From positions 186,001 through 250,000 of the forward strand of contig NZ_CP045740.1 of assembly GCF_009650765.1 (NCBI RefSeq): a stretch of 64,000 nucleotides of DNA, written 5' to 3'. This stretch comes from Streptomyces sp. SUK 48. GTDB taxonomy: Bacteria; Actinomycetota; Actinomycetes; Streptomycetales; Streptomycetaceae. Under the pieces are notes generated by a model. That model ran no database searches and was not told the DNA's origin. It was given only the letters and a program-made list of their open reading frames with translations. Of the stretch, positions 36,572 through 45,288 are shown piece after piece. Positions within the stretch are counted from its first letter, which is position 1; every line of letters starts with the position of its first letter. Both the position numbers and the translations under genes were made by a program.

Positions 36572-37648
36572 ATGGACGACATGCGGTGGACGGCGAGGGA
36601 GAACGAGACCGGCGGCACGGGCGGCGCGCCACGGCGGCACCGGATCGCCGTACTCGCTCTGCCCGGGGTGCCGCCGTTCGAGCTCGGCATCCCCTCGCGT
36701 GTCTTCGGCAGCGTGTACGACGCCGGGGGCCGCCCGCTGTACGACGTCACCGTCTGCACCGCCGACGGCGCCCCCGTGCTCAGCGACGCGGGCTTCACCG
36801 TCCAGCCCGCGGCCGGCCCCGAGGCCCTGGCCGCGGCGGACACCGTGATCGTCCCGCCCACGCACGCCATGCCCGAACTGGGCCGTGGCGGACCGCTGCC
36901 GCCCGGGATCGCCGCGGCCATCGCCGGTATCCGGCCCGGCACGCGGCTGGTGTCCATCTGCACCGGGTCCTATGTCCTCGCCGCGGCCGGACTGCTCGAC
37001 GGCCGCCCGGCCACCACCCACTGGAACCTCGCCCCGGAGTTCCGCCGGGTCTATCCCAAGGTCAAGCTCGACGAGGACGTCCTGTTCGTCGACGACGGCG
37101 ACGTGCTGACCTCCGCGGGCGTGGCCGCCGGCGTCGACCTGTGCCTGCACATGATCCGCCGCGACCACGGGGCCGCCGCCGCGAACCGGGCCGCCCGCAT
37201 GTGTGTCGTACCGCCGTGGCGGGACGGCGGGCAGGCCCAGTACATCGACCGTCCGGTGCCCGAACCCACCGTCGCGGGCACCAGCGCGACGCGCGCCTGG
37301 GCCCTGGAGCACCTTGGCGAGCCGCTCACCCTCGCCCGGCTCGCCGAGCATGCCCGGATGAGCCTGCGCTCCTTCAGCCGCAGGTTCCGCGACGAGGTCG
37401 GCATGACTCCGGTGCAGTGGCTCACCGCACAACGCCTGGAGCTCGCCAAGCAGTTGCTGGAGACGACCGACCTGTCGATCGACCTGGTCGCGCACCGGGC
37501 CGGCTTCGGCACGGCCAACTCGCTGCGCGCGCACATGAGAACGGCCTTCGGGGTGTCGCCCGCCTCCTACCGCCGTGCCTTCGGCGCGAGCGAGCCGCCG
37601 TCGGCCGACCGGCGCCGGCCCGACACACAGGGCTTGCCCGTGTCCTGA
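36572..37648 (+). CDS. GlxA-type AraC regulator with DJ-1/PfpI domain
   Basis: A 358-residue two-domain regulator. Residues about 20-190 form a DJ-1/PfpI-like amidotransferase domain, with VLALPGVPPFELGIPSRVFG and the nucleophile-elbow region SICTGSYVLAAAGLLDGRPA. Residues about 245-340 form an AraC DNA-binding domain (LTLARLAEHARMSLRSFSRR, VAHRAGFGTANSLRAHMRTA, GVSPASYRRAF). ATG 36572 is chosen over an earlier in-frame ATG at 36554. It is divergent from the oxidoreductase. The ligand is unknown. Confidence 0.9.
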   Translation: MDDMRWTARENETGGTGGAPRRHRIAVLALPGVPPFELGIPSRVFGSVYDAGGRPLYDVTVCTADGAPVLSDAGFTVQPAAGPEALAAADTVIVPPTHAMPELGRGGPLPPGIAAAIAGIRPGTRLVSICTGSYVLAAAGLLDGRPATTHWNLAPEFRRVYPKVKLDEDVLFVDDGDVLTSAGVAAGVDLCLHMIRRDHGAAAANRAARMCVVPPWRDGGQAQYIDRPVPEPTVAGTSATRAWALEHLGEPLTLARLAEHARMSLRSFSRRFRDEVGMTPVQWLTAQRLELAKQLLETTDLSIDLVAHRAGFGTANSLRAHMRTAFGVSPASYRRAFGASEPPSADRRRPDTQGLPVS

Positions 37649-37756
37649 GCGGGTTGAGCAACGCCCACCGCGCGAAAGGCTCTTGGGCCCGGTGGTGACA
37701 CCGGCCGCCGCGCAGCGGGACACTCTCCCCACGGCTCGACATCGGAGGAGAAGCCC

Positions 37757-37948
37757 GTGGCGAAGGCACGATCACGCACCGCACGTGAGTACGCACTCGT
37801 CGTCGGCGTGTTCATCGGTCTGCTGTGCATCGTCTACGGAGGAGTCGCGGCCGCCACCTGGGCCGTCAGCGAGATGACCGGCTGCGGCCACCACTGCCCC
37901 GCCACCGCCCCCGACACCGGCGGCGGGGGCGGAGGAGGCGGCGGGTAG
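37757..37948 (+). CDS. Small single-span membrane protein with polyglycine tail
   Basis: A 63-residue protein from GTG 37757, after GGAGGAGAAGCCC. Basic N-terminus (MAKARSRTAREYA), one long span (VVGVFIGLLCIVYGGVAAAT), then MTGCGHHC with a Cys/His cluster and a C-terminal run of nine Gly. The GGCGGAGGAGG coding for the Gly run may double as the ribosome site of the TetR gene that follows. Family unknown. Confidence 0.6.
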   Translation: MAKARSRTAREYALVVGVFIGLLCIVYGGVAAATWAVSEMTGCGHHCPATAPDTGGGGGGGGG

Positions 37949-38022
37949 CCACCGGCAGCCGAGCGCATCGGATCGGTCCCGGCGGCCGAGCGCGCCGCCA
38001 CGATCCGCGGCGCGGGGAGCGC

Positions 38023-38541
38023 GTGCTCGACGCGGCGCTCGAGGTCCTCGTCGAGGAGGGGGTCGCCGGGATCACGCACCGCAAGGTCGCCGCCCGGGCG
38101 GACGTGCCGCTGGGCTCCGTCACCTATCACTTCGCGAGCCTGACCGAACTGTGCGCGCGGGCGTTCGCCCGGTACGTCGAGCGGCGGAGCACCGAGTACG
38201 AGGCGCTCTTCGCCGAGGTGACCTCGCGCGCGGAGCTGGTCGACGTCCTGGTGGAGCTGGTCCGGGGCGGGCCGGACCGGCACCGCAGCGCCGTCCTCGG
38301 GTTCGAGCTGCACCTGGCCGCGTTGCGCGATCCCGCGCTGCGCGCGCTGACCGAGGAGTGGACCGGGTCGAGCCGGGCGGTGCTGGCCCGCTTCACCGGC
38401 CGGGAGACCGCGGCCCGCCTCGATGCCCTCCTGGAAGGAATGATCATGCACGCGCTGCTCTCCCCGGAGCCGGAACCGCGCGCGGAGACCCGTACGGCCA
38501 TCGTGCGGACGCTCGGCCCGGCCACCGGATCGGGCACGTGA
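38023..38541 (+). CDS. TetR family transcriptional regulator, start uncertain
   Basis: The helix-turn-helix is clear: RVLDAALEVLVEEGVAGITH, RKVAARADVPLGSVTYHFAS, LTELCARAFARYVE. The rest is a typical TetR ligand domain. The start is a problem. The frame is open upstream and protein-like from 37945, but the codon there is GTA; the first canonical start is GTG 38023, inside helix 1 with GGGGAG only 3 bases away. Either GTG 38023 is used, or a start was altered. It is 114 bases upstream of the broken epoxide hydrolase gene, its likely target. Confidence 0.75.
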   Translation: MLDAALEVLVEEGVAGITHRKVAARADVPLGSVTYHFASLTELCARAFARYVERRSTEYEALFAEVTSRAELVDVLVELVRGGPDRHRSAVLGFELHLAALRDPALRALTEEWTGSSRAVLARFTGRETAARLDALLEGMIMHALLSPEPEPRAETRTAIVRTLGPATGSGT

Positions 38542-38655
38542 GCCCCCGTACCCGAGTACCGCCGCCCACCGAAGATCCAGCGGCGAACGGGACCTGGACG
38601 CCCTACCCGCCTCCCCCGCTCCCGCCCTCCGCATACCCGTACCAAGGAGCACACC

Positions 38656-39882
38656 GTGCCGAGAACCGCTCCCCTCATCGAGGTCGGTGACGCCGATCTG
38701 GAGGATCTCCGCGCCCGGCTGCGCGCCACCCGGTGGGCCGAGCCGTGGCCGGTCGACGGCTGGCAGGCGGGGACCGACGCCGCCGAACTCCGCCGCCTCG
38801 TCACGTACTGGGCCACCGACTACGCGTGGCGGACCCACGAAGCCGCCGTCAACGCGCTGCCGTCCCACTTCGCCGACATCGACGGCACACCGGTGCACTA
38901 CCTCCGTTACGACGCCGAGCGTCCGGACGCCCTGCCGATCGTCCTCACCCATGGCCGGCCGAGTACCGTCCTGGAACTCACGGCCCTCGCCGAGCGGCTG
39001 GCCGCTCCCTCCCGCCACGGCCGGGACACCCGGGACGCCTTCACCGTCATCGTGCCCTCGCTGCCCGGCTTTCCCTTCAGCCCCCAGCGGCCCACCCTCG
39101 GCGGCACGGAGCAGACCCACGACCTCTGGCACCGGCTGATGCACGACCACCTCGGCTTCCGGCGCTACGCGGCCTACGGCGGAGATCTGGGCGCCGGCGT
39201 CACCTCACGGCTCGCCGAGGCGCACCCCGAGTCCGTCGTGGGCATCCATCTGCTCGCCGCCGCGGCCCCCGCCGAGCCCGACCCCGCCTCGCTGACGCCC
39301 GAGGAGGAGTCGCATCTCGCCTCCGCCACCGCCTGACTGGCGGAGGAAGGGGGCTCCACGCACCAGCAGAACACCCGGCCCCTCACCCTCGCTCCCGCCC
39401 TGAGCGACTCACCCGCCGGGCTGCTGTCCTGGATCCTGGAGAAGTACCGGGCGTGGAGCGACTGCGGAGGCGACCTGTCCACGCGCTTCGGCGACGACTT
39501 CCTGCTCACCCAGGTGTCCCTGTACTGGTTCACCGGCGCGATCTCCACGTCGTTCCGCCCGTACTACGAGTACGCGCACCAACTGACGCGACGGGTACGG
39601 CGGGTGGAGGTCCCCACCGCCCTCGCCCTGTTCCCCGCGGACCTCGCCCGGCCGCCACGCAGCTGGGCCGAGCGCACCTACCGCCTCACGCGCTGCACGC
39701 AGATGCCCCGCGGCGGGCACTTCGCCGCCCATGAGGAACCCGGCCTGCTCGCCGACGACATCACCGCGTTCTTCCGCGAACTCCGCCCCCGCCCCGCGTC
39801 TCGGCGCCGGGCGCGTGAGCCGGTGAGGGGCGGCGGGGACAGGTCCGGGGGCCGGCGAGGAGGGAGCCGCCTTCGCCGGTGA
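38656..39882 (+). pseudogene. Epoxide hydrolase interrupted by a nonsense codon
   Basis: GTG 38656 follows AAGGAGCACACC. The N-terminal EHN domain (WPVDGWQAGTDAAELRRLVT), oxyanion-hole HGRP (normally HGxP) and nucleophile region YAAYGGDLGAGVTSRLA are present. A TGA at 39334-39336 (probably from TGG) stops translation after 226 residues. The same frame continues for about 180 more with the family's C-terminal half (SLYWFTGAISTSFRPYYEYA) and the catalytic-His segment QMPRGGHFAAHEEPGLLADD. No indel is needed to rejoin. It is either a recent pseudogene or a base-calling error. Confidence 0.85.
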
Positions 39883-39891
39883 CGGCGGCCC

Positions 39892-40533
39892 TCAGCCGAT
39901 GCGGACGCTCGTCTTTGGGGCCAGCCGGTGGTAGCGGGCCGGGACCCCGGGTCCCCGTTCGCCGAGGAAGCCGTCGACCATGGCGGTGCCGATGTCGTTG
40001 AGGGCGCCGTCGTGCACGGCGTAGGCGTCGCGGGGAGCGACCTCGCGCAGGTAGTCGATCAGGTCGCCGACGGTGGACCAGGGGGCGTGCACCGGCAGCA
40101 GCAGCGTGCCGACCGGAGTCCCGGGGACGGTCAGGGCGTCGCCGGGGTGGAAGAGGGTCCCGTCCACCAGGAAGCCCACGTTGGGGACGCGCGGGACATC
40201 CGGGTGGATGACCGCGTGCCAGGCCCCGTGCACCGTGATGTCGAAGCCCGCCACGCTGAAGGCGTCCCCGTCGCCGATGGCGGTGACCCGCGCGCCCAGG
40301 CCGTCAAGCCGCTTGGCGACGGAGGAGTTGGTCCAGATGCGCAGACCGGGCTGCGCCGCGGCGGCCCGGCGCAGCGCCTCCTCCGAGAAGTGGTCGAAGT
40401 GCTCGTGCGTCACGAGCACGGCGTCGGCGCCGTCCAGCGCCCTCGGGTCGGTCAGACCGCCCGGGTCGACGACCAGGCGGCGTCCGTCCTTCTCGAGCCG
40501 TACACACGCGTGACCGAACTTGGTGAGCTGCAT
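39892..40533 (-). CDS. MBL-fold metal-dependent hydrolase
   Basis: A 213-residue metallo-beta-lactamase-fold hydrolase of the UlaG/YycJ-like type. The metal motif is VLVTHEHFDHFSEEAL (HxHxDH as HEHFDH). Later ligands lie in HAVIHPDVPRVPNVGFLVDG and FHPGDAL. ATG 40533 follows AGAGGGATG at usable spacing. Substrate unknown. It is divergent from a MarR regulator at 40621, with palindromic sites between. Confidence 0.88.
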   Translation of the reverse strand: MQLTKFGHACVRLEKDGRRLVVDPGGLTDPRALDGADAVLVTHEHFDHFSEEALRRAAAAQPGLRIWTNSSVAKRLDGLGARVTAIGDGDAFSVAGFDITVHGAWHAVIHPDVPRVPNVGFLVDGTLFHPGDALTVPGTPVGTLLLPVHAPWSTVGDLIDYLREVAPRDAYAVHDGALNDIGTAMVDGFLGERGPGVPARYHRLAPKTSVRIG

Positions 40534-40566
40534 GACCAGCACATCCCTCTGTATTTATTGAACTCG

Positions 40567-40590
40567 GTTGTACAACTTAACTGTACAACT
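40567..40590. promoter_or_regulatory. MarR operator candidate
   Basis: GTTGTACAAC (40567-40576) is a perfect palindrome, and GTACAAC recurs at 40583-40589. Both lie in the 87-base gap between the MBL-fold gene and the MarR gene. Likely the MarR binding region. Confidence 0.6.
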
Positions 40591-40620
40591 AAGTGTGAGA
40601 TGGGCGGCTAGGATGGCCTC

Positions 40621-41046
40621 ATGGACGAAGACGCGCTGGCCGAGGAGCTACGGCGGTCGCTCGGGGAGCTGGTCCGGGCCGTGCGGACCGTGGACACCAT
40701 GCCGCCCGGAGAGGCGGCCGTTCTCGGATTCCTCGACCGCGGCGGCCCCTTGACCACGGCGGACCTCGCCCGCCTGCGGGGCGTCACACACCAGTCGGCC
40801 GCCAAGTCGGTCAAGGACCTCTCCGCCGCCGGCCTGGTCCACGGCGAGCAGCACCCCGACGACGCCCGGAAGTTCCTGCTGCACCTCACCGACGCGGGCC
40901 GCTCTCGCCTTCAGCGGGAACGCACTCTCCGCGCGGGCGCCCTCGGCGCCGCCATCCGCGAGACCTTCGACCCCGACGAAAAACGCCGGCTCGGCGAGTC
41001 CGTCACCCTGCTGTCCCGCCTGACGGCCCGTCTCACCGACCGCTGA
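40621..41046 (+). CDS. MarR family transcriptional regulator
   Basis: A 141-residue MarR regulator: EAAVLGFLDRGGPLTTADLA, RLRGVTHQSAAKSVKDLSAA, GLVHGEQHPDDARKFLLHLT. The wing keeps the DxR motif (DDAR). ATG 40621 follows GGCTAGGAT. It is divergent from the MBL-fold hydrolase, the probable regulated gene. Confidence 0.9.
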   Translation: MDEDALAEELRRSLGELVRAVRTVDTMPPGEAAVLGFLDRGGPLTTADLARLRGVTHQSAAKSVKDLSAAGLVHGEQHPDDARKFLLHLTDAGRSRLQRERTLRAGALGAAIRETFDPDEKRRLGESVTLLSRLTARLTDR

Positions 41047-41218
41047 CCGCCGACCGCCCGTCCAGCGGCCGCCGGCACGTCTCGGGGACTTGCCCGAAGT
41101 CCCCTCGCGTGTGAAAGATCAGCCCCTGCCCTAAGCCGCTGATATCAAGACGGTTTGGCGCCACCTGCCGGAAAACACTCCCGGAACCCGGCACGGTGAT
41201 CCACTTTCGCTACAGCCC

Positions 41219-41695
41219 TTAGAAGACGGCGGTCGCCGCCTTGCGGCGCAGGTCTTCCACCGTGTCGAGTTGGGTGCGCGCGCGGTCGAGCAAGTCCCGC
41301 AGTTGTGCCGGGTCCAGAGCGGTCCGCTGGGGAGCCAGCGCGAGCAGGGTGAGCCAGAGGAGGGACTTCCCTTCGACCCCAAGGCGCAGAGTCTCGAGTT
41401 CCATGACGGTGTCGAGGCCGGAGTGCCGGCGCAGGACGCCGTTGGGTTTCAGCCGCCGGACCCTCTCCAGGACCCAGCCCGCGAGGACTTTGTAGCGGTG
41501 AACGGGGACGCCCAGTCGGCCCATGATCATCAGTAGGCTCTGCCGGTCCTGGGCGATCTCGTCGGCGACGCGCTTCAGGACGGAGGCGCGGGCACTGCGC
41601 CCATGGCGGTCGGCCAGGTGCCGTGAGAGGCCGGCACCGACCGTGGCTCCGGCCAGATGGTCGTTCAGATAGATACCGAGTACGTCCTGTTGCAC
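41219..41695 (-). CDS. Conserved helical hypothetical protein
   Basis: A 158-residue, strongly helical protein from GTG 41695 (after GAAGGG): VQQDVLGIYLNDHLAGATVG, ASVLKRVADEIAQDRQSLLM, RLGVPVHRYKVLAGWVLERV. Several acidic and His residues occur in helices, somewhat like ferritin-like bundles, but a full metal site is not evident. No signal peptide. Function unknown. Confidence 0.72.
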   Translation of the reverse strand: MQQDVLGIYLNDHLAGATVGAGLSRHLADRHGRSARASVLKRVADEIAQDRQSLLMIMGRLGVPVHRYKVLAGWVLERVRRLKPNGVLRRHSGLDTVMELETLRLGVEGKSLLWLTLLALAPQRTALDPAQLRDLLDRARTQLDTVEDLRRKAATAVF

Positions 41696-42333
41696 CGTCA
41701 GCCCTTCGCAGCTCTCCCGCCGGGTCCCCGCCCTCCGCCATCGTCCGTCGACATCGCCGCCGCCGCGGCGCGGCGTGCCCGTGAAGTCACCTGTACCGCC
41801 CTCTGCCTCGTCGCACTTGGCGTACCGGCCGCCACGCCTACGACTCCGGCCGTCCCCCCGGATGTTTGTCGCGGCCCGGCATCCGCCACCAGGCGCCCGA
41901 CATCGATCCGCACCTGCCGGTCCGCCCGGACGAGTCGGAAGAAGACCTCCCCGCCCGCCGCGCGCGTGCCTCGCGGGCGGCCGGCGGGGCGCCGCGGACA
42001 TGACCGATCGGGAAGGGAACGGGCCGCACCGAAGGCGTCCGCGGTGTGCCCGGCACGCCCGCCTGCTGAACAATGGCAGGCAGGAGCACTCGGTCCGCGG
42101 TGCCGGTGGCAGCCACGGTTCGCCGGTCCGTTGCCCGAGGGGCCGGCCGGCGTGTCGTGGCGTCCGGCGGTCCGGGCACTGCCCGCGATTCACGAGGAGA
42201 CGGTCCGACCGCACCGTGCCCGGTGCTCACACCGAAATCGGCACGGTTTCGGCCGCAACGACCTCGGTGCACCACCTGACCCGTGTGTGCCGCACGACGA
42301 CCGGCACCGTGCGCCGCGTCCCTGGGAGCGCTC
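41696..42333. other. Gap with possible decayed coding remnant
   Basis: 638 bases upstream of the MFS gene. On the minus strand about 41800-41950 one frame reads EVFFRLVRADRQVRIDVGRL, which looks like protein, but it has no start and runs into low-complexity sequence. No other gene is supported. Confidence 0.3.
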
Positions 42334-43533
42334 GTGCTCGCCGCTTATCGCGACCTCTTCGCCCTGCCGGGTGCCAGGTGGTTCACGGGTGCGGGAGTCC
42401 TCGGCCGGCTCTCGCGGCCGATGTTCGCACTCGGCGTCCTGACCATGGTCTCCGAGACCACCGGACGGTACGGGCTGGCCGGCACCCTGACGGCGGCCCT
42501 CCAGCTCTCCACCGCGGCGATCGGCCCCCAGATCTCGCGTTTCGTGGACCGGTACGGGCAGCGGCGGGTACTGCGCCCGGCCGCGGCGGTCACGGTGGCG
42601 GCCGCGGGCGCCCTGCTGCTCTGCTTCCATCTCGGTGCGCCGGACTGGTCACTTTTCGTCTGTGCCGTGCCGGTGGGGACGATGCCGAGCGTAGGGGCGA
42701 TGACGCGTGCGCGGTGGACGGCGGTATGCGGGAACTCGCCGCAGCTGCTCCACACCGCCTACGCGCTCGAGTCGGTGCTCGACGAGGCGGCTTTCATCGT
42801 CGCGCCGTTGTTCTCCATCGAGCTGAGCGCCCTGTGGTTTCCCACCGCCGGGCCGCTGTGGGCACTCGGTTTTCTGATCGTGGGCGTTCTCATGCTCACG
42901 GTGCGGCACGCGGTCGAGCCCCCGCCGCATCCACGTCGTAGCCACCGCGAACCGGCTCTGAACTCCTTCGGGCTGCGGGTGCTGGTGGCGACCTGTCTGG
43001 GAACGGGGATCGTCTTCGGCGGAATCGAGGTGGCGACCGTCGCGTCCGCCCGGTCGCTCGGGGACCAGTCGGCGGCCGGCCAGATGCTCGCGGCGTTCGC
43101 CCTGGGCGCGTGCGTGTCCAGCTCGGCCTTCGGGTTGCTGAGAACGGCCGGGGAACCCACAGGCCGCCTGCCCTTCGCGGCAGCCGTGATGATCTCCGGA
43201 ATGATCCCGATGCAGCTGACGCACAGCCTGGCGGCGCTGACCGCTGCCCTGCTGATCGCGGGAGCGGCGGTGGCTCCCGTCTCGGTCACCACCAAGGCCG
43301 CGGTCGTACGGGTGGTGCCGCGCGGCCGGCTGGCCGAGAGCCTCACCTGGGCGACCGCCGGCGTCGCCCTGGGCTGCGCCCTGGGCGCGTCGGTCTCGGG
43401 CTTCGTGGTGGACGCGACCGGCGCCGCCGTCGGCTACGAGGTGCCGGGCGCCGCGGGTGCCGTGACCGCCGCGGTGGCCTTCCTCGGGGGCCGCCGACTG
43501 CACGCGAGGCTGGTCGCGCGCCACCGGGTGTGA
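42334..43533 (+). CDS. MFS transporter
   Basis: A 399-residue, about 12-span major facilitator: YRDLFALPGARWFTGAGVLG, VDRYGQRRVLRPAAAVTVAA, and a second half with GIEVATVASARSLGDQSAAG. GTG 42334 follows GGGAGCGC. The sequence resembles the small actinomycete exporters of the arabinose-efflux-permease class. No regulator is adjacent on the 5' side. It ends convergently with a membrane-protein gene at a shared hairpin. Substrate unknown. Confidence 0.85.
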   Translation: MLAAYRDLFALPGARWFTGAGVLGRLSRPMFALGVLTMVSETTGRYGLAGTLTAALQLSTAAIGPQISRFVDRYGQRRVLRPAAAVTVAAAGALLLCFHLGAPDWSLFVCAVPVGTMPSVGAMTRARWTAVCGNSPQLLHTAYALESVLDEAAFIVAPLFSIELSALWFPTAGPLWALGFLIVGVLMLTVRHAVEPPPHPRRSHREPALNSFGLRVLVATCLGTGIVFGGIEVATVASARSLGDQSAAGQMLAAFALGACVSSSAFGLLRTAGEPTGRLPFAAAVMISGMIPMQLTHSLAALTAALLIAGAAVAPVSVTTKAAVVRVVPRGRLAESLTWATAGVALGCALGASVSGFVVDATGAAVGYEVPGAAGAVTAAVAFLGGRRLHARLVARHRV

Positions 43534-43535
43534 GC

Positions 43536-43584
43536 CCGCGGCCGCCGGCCGGCCCCGGAAGGCCGGGTCAGGCCGGCGCCGCGG
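43536..43584. terminator. Bidirectional hairpin between convergent genes
   Basis: CCGCGGCCGCCGGCC (43536-43550) and GGCCGGCGCCGCGG (43571-43584) pair with one bulge. The right arm reaches into the 3' end of the convergent membrane-protein gene. It serves the MFS gene and probably both. Confidence 0.55.
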
Positions 43585-44092
43585 CCGTACGAGTACGCAC
43601 CCCGCGGGCCCGCAGGACGAGCGCCGCAGTGCGGGTGAGCATCATCGTGACGGCCATCAGCAGCAGCGCGTCGGTCAGTGCGTCCGCCGAGATCCGGTGC
43701 GTGCCCATCCAGGTGGCGAGCTGCACGGGGAACCAGTGCTCCGAGCCGTAGGAGAAGGCCGCGCGCGCACCGATGACCACGCACCACACGGCGGCATAAC
43801 CCCACCCGGCCCGGCTGACCGGCCGGCCGGTGCGCGGGCTGGTGTAGACCCGCATGCCGCGCGCCGCCAGCAGCCCGCACAGCAGGCCCGCCAGCAGACC
43901 GGCGAGCTCCAGGACGAGACCGTATCCCGTGGTGGTGAGGCCCTTCACGAAGAACGGCACGATCACCGCCGCGGTCAGGACGGGCCGCAACACACGGAAC
44001 CGTCCGATGGTGCGGTGCGGACCGAGGTCCGCCTCCAGGACGGCGAACAGCACGACGCCATTGATGATCATGGCCTGGCCGATGCCGGACAT
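43568..44092 (-). CDS. Multi-span membrane protein (CcdC/DUF1453-like)
   Basis: A 174-residue protein with about five spans (AMIINGVVLFAVLEADLGPH, VLTAAVIVPFFVKGL, LAGLLAGLLCGLLAARGMRV, AGWGYAAVWCVVIGARAAFS). Between spans it has VYTSPRTGRPVSRAG, a pattern seen in CcdC/DUF1453-type proteins. ATG 44092 follows GAAAGGA. It is divergent from another membrane protein at 44381 that precedes a two-component system. Function unknown. Confidence 0.72.
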   Translation of the reverse strand: MSGIGQAMIINGVVLFAVLEADLGPHRTIGRFRVLRPVLTAAVIVPFFVKGLTTTGYGLVLELAGLLAGLLCGLLAARGMRVYTSPRTGRPVSRAGWGYAAVWCVVIGARAAFSYGSEHWFPVQLATWMGTHRISADALTDALLLMAVTMMLTRTAALVLRARGVRTRTAAAPA

Positions 44093-44380
44093 GGCAGAAC
44101 ATCCTTTCTCAGGGGGCTTTCCCGCGAAGATCTCCGCAAGCGGAACCGGGGCGTACCCCAGCTTCGGCAAGAAGCCGGGTGTACCGCGTCATCGCGGGAG
44201 GCGAGACCGGTACGACTCCCGGCGGGCGGCGGATGACCCCGCGGTACCAACGGGCGGCGCGGACATCACCCTGCCGGTCACCGCATGGGGTGACGCCGCG
44301 CGGGGGCCTGGTTCCTAGCGTGGTCCCGACCGCGCGGCCCACCTTCGTGCCGCTTCGCGCCGAATCCGCGGAGGCCCTTC

Positions 44381-45145
44381 ATGTCCAGCCCGGTGGAGAT
44401 CCTGCTCGCCGTGGGAATCGTCGTACTGGTGCTGCTGCGGCAGTGGCGGGGCGATGCCGTGCACGCGAGGAAGCTGATCGTCCTTCCCGCGGCGCTCACG
44501 GTGGCCGGATCGCTGAGCCTGGCGAGCGCGGGGCGGCAGCCGACCGGCGCCGACACCGGCTGTCTGGTGGTCGGCGGCCTGCTGGCGGCGGTGATCGGGG
44601 CGGGGCAGGGACGCGCTGTCCGGCTGGAGCACCGGGGCGGAGCGCTGTGGGCCCGGATGCCCGTCGCGGGACTGTGGTGGTGGGCCGCGCTGATCGCCTC
44701 ACGGCTGGTCATGACCGGCCTCGCCCACGCCCTGGATGCCGGGGTGGCCGCGTCCAGCTCGTCCGTTCTGCTCCTGCTGGGCGTCAACCGGGTCGGGCAG
44801 GCCCTCGTCCTCGTGCCCCGCGCGCTGGCCGCCGGTGTCTCCCTGGCGCCGGACCGCGGCGAGACCCCGGTCCCCGGCGGTGCGCGCGGGCTCGTGCGCC
44901 GGTACGGGAACCGGCCTCCCGTGCCCGCCGGTGCCGCCGGGGAGCCGTCCAGGAACATCTCGCGCACGAACCGGCGCGCGGGCCGCATCGTGCGCGCCGC
45001 CTCGGAGCGTACCGGGACCGTCTCCGGCCCGGCGGCCCCGGGCGCCGATACGACGGCCCGGTCCGGCGCCCGGCCCCGCGCGGGGAACCTCGCGCGGCGG
45101 GCGGAGCGGGACGCCCGGCGCGCGCGGCGAGACCGCCGCCGGTGA
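44381..45145 (+). CDS. Membrane protein with basic cytoplasmic tail (DUF1453-like)
   Basis: A 254-residue protein. Residues 1-150 hold about four or five spans (VEILLAVGIVVLVLLRQWRG, LVVGGLLAAVIGAGQGRAVR, LWWWAALIASRLVMTGLAHA). The last about 100 residues are hydrophilic and Arg-rich, ending RRAERDARRARRDRRR. ATG 44381 follows GAGG. It is 143 bases upstream of the histidine kinase in the same direction and may be part of its sensory system. Function unknown. Confidence 0.7.
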   Translation: MSSPVEILLAVGIVVLVLLRQWRGDAVHARKLIVLPAALTVAGSLSLASAGRQPTGADTGCLVVGGLLAAVIGAGQGRAVRLEHRGGALWARMPVAGLWWWAALIASRLVMTGLAHALDAGVAASSSSVLLLLGVNRVGQALVLVPRALAAGVSLAPDRGETPVPGGARGLVRRYGNRPPVPAGAAGEPSRNISRTNRRAGRIVRAASERTGTVSGPAAPGADTTARSGARPRAGNLARRAERDARRARRDRRR

Positions 45146-45288
45146 GCCCCCTCCTCCTGCCGTCCCTCACCCCCGGCTCCGGGCCCGGCGCACGGGAGCA
45201 CACGGCCCCGGCGCACCTCGGCACCGCCCGTACCGCACACCGGTCCGCTCCTCTGCTGGGTCGCCTCCCGGAGCCGTATCGTGGTGCT

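Noticed and set aside
36443..37732. 429-codon open frame opposite the GlxA-type regulator
   Set aside because: Antisense shadow without motifs; the plus strand encodes complete DJ-1 and AraC domains.
41145..41218. Possible transposon end near 41150
   Set aside because: No terminal repeat or transposase fragment could be shown.
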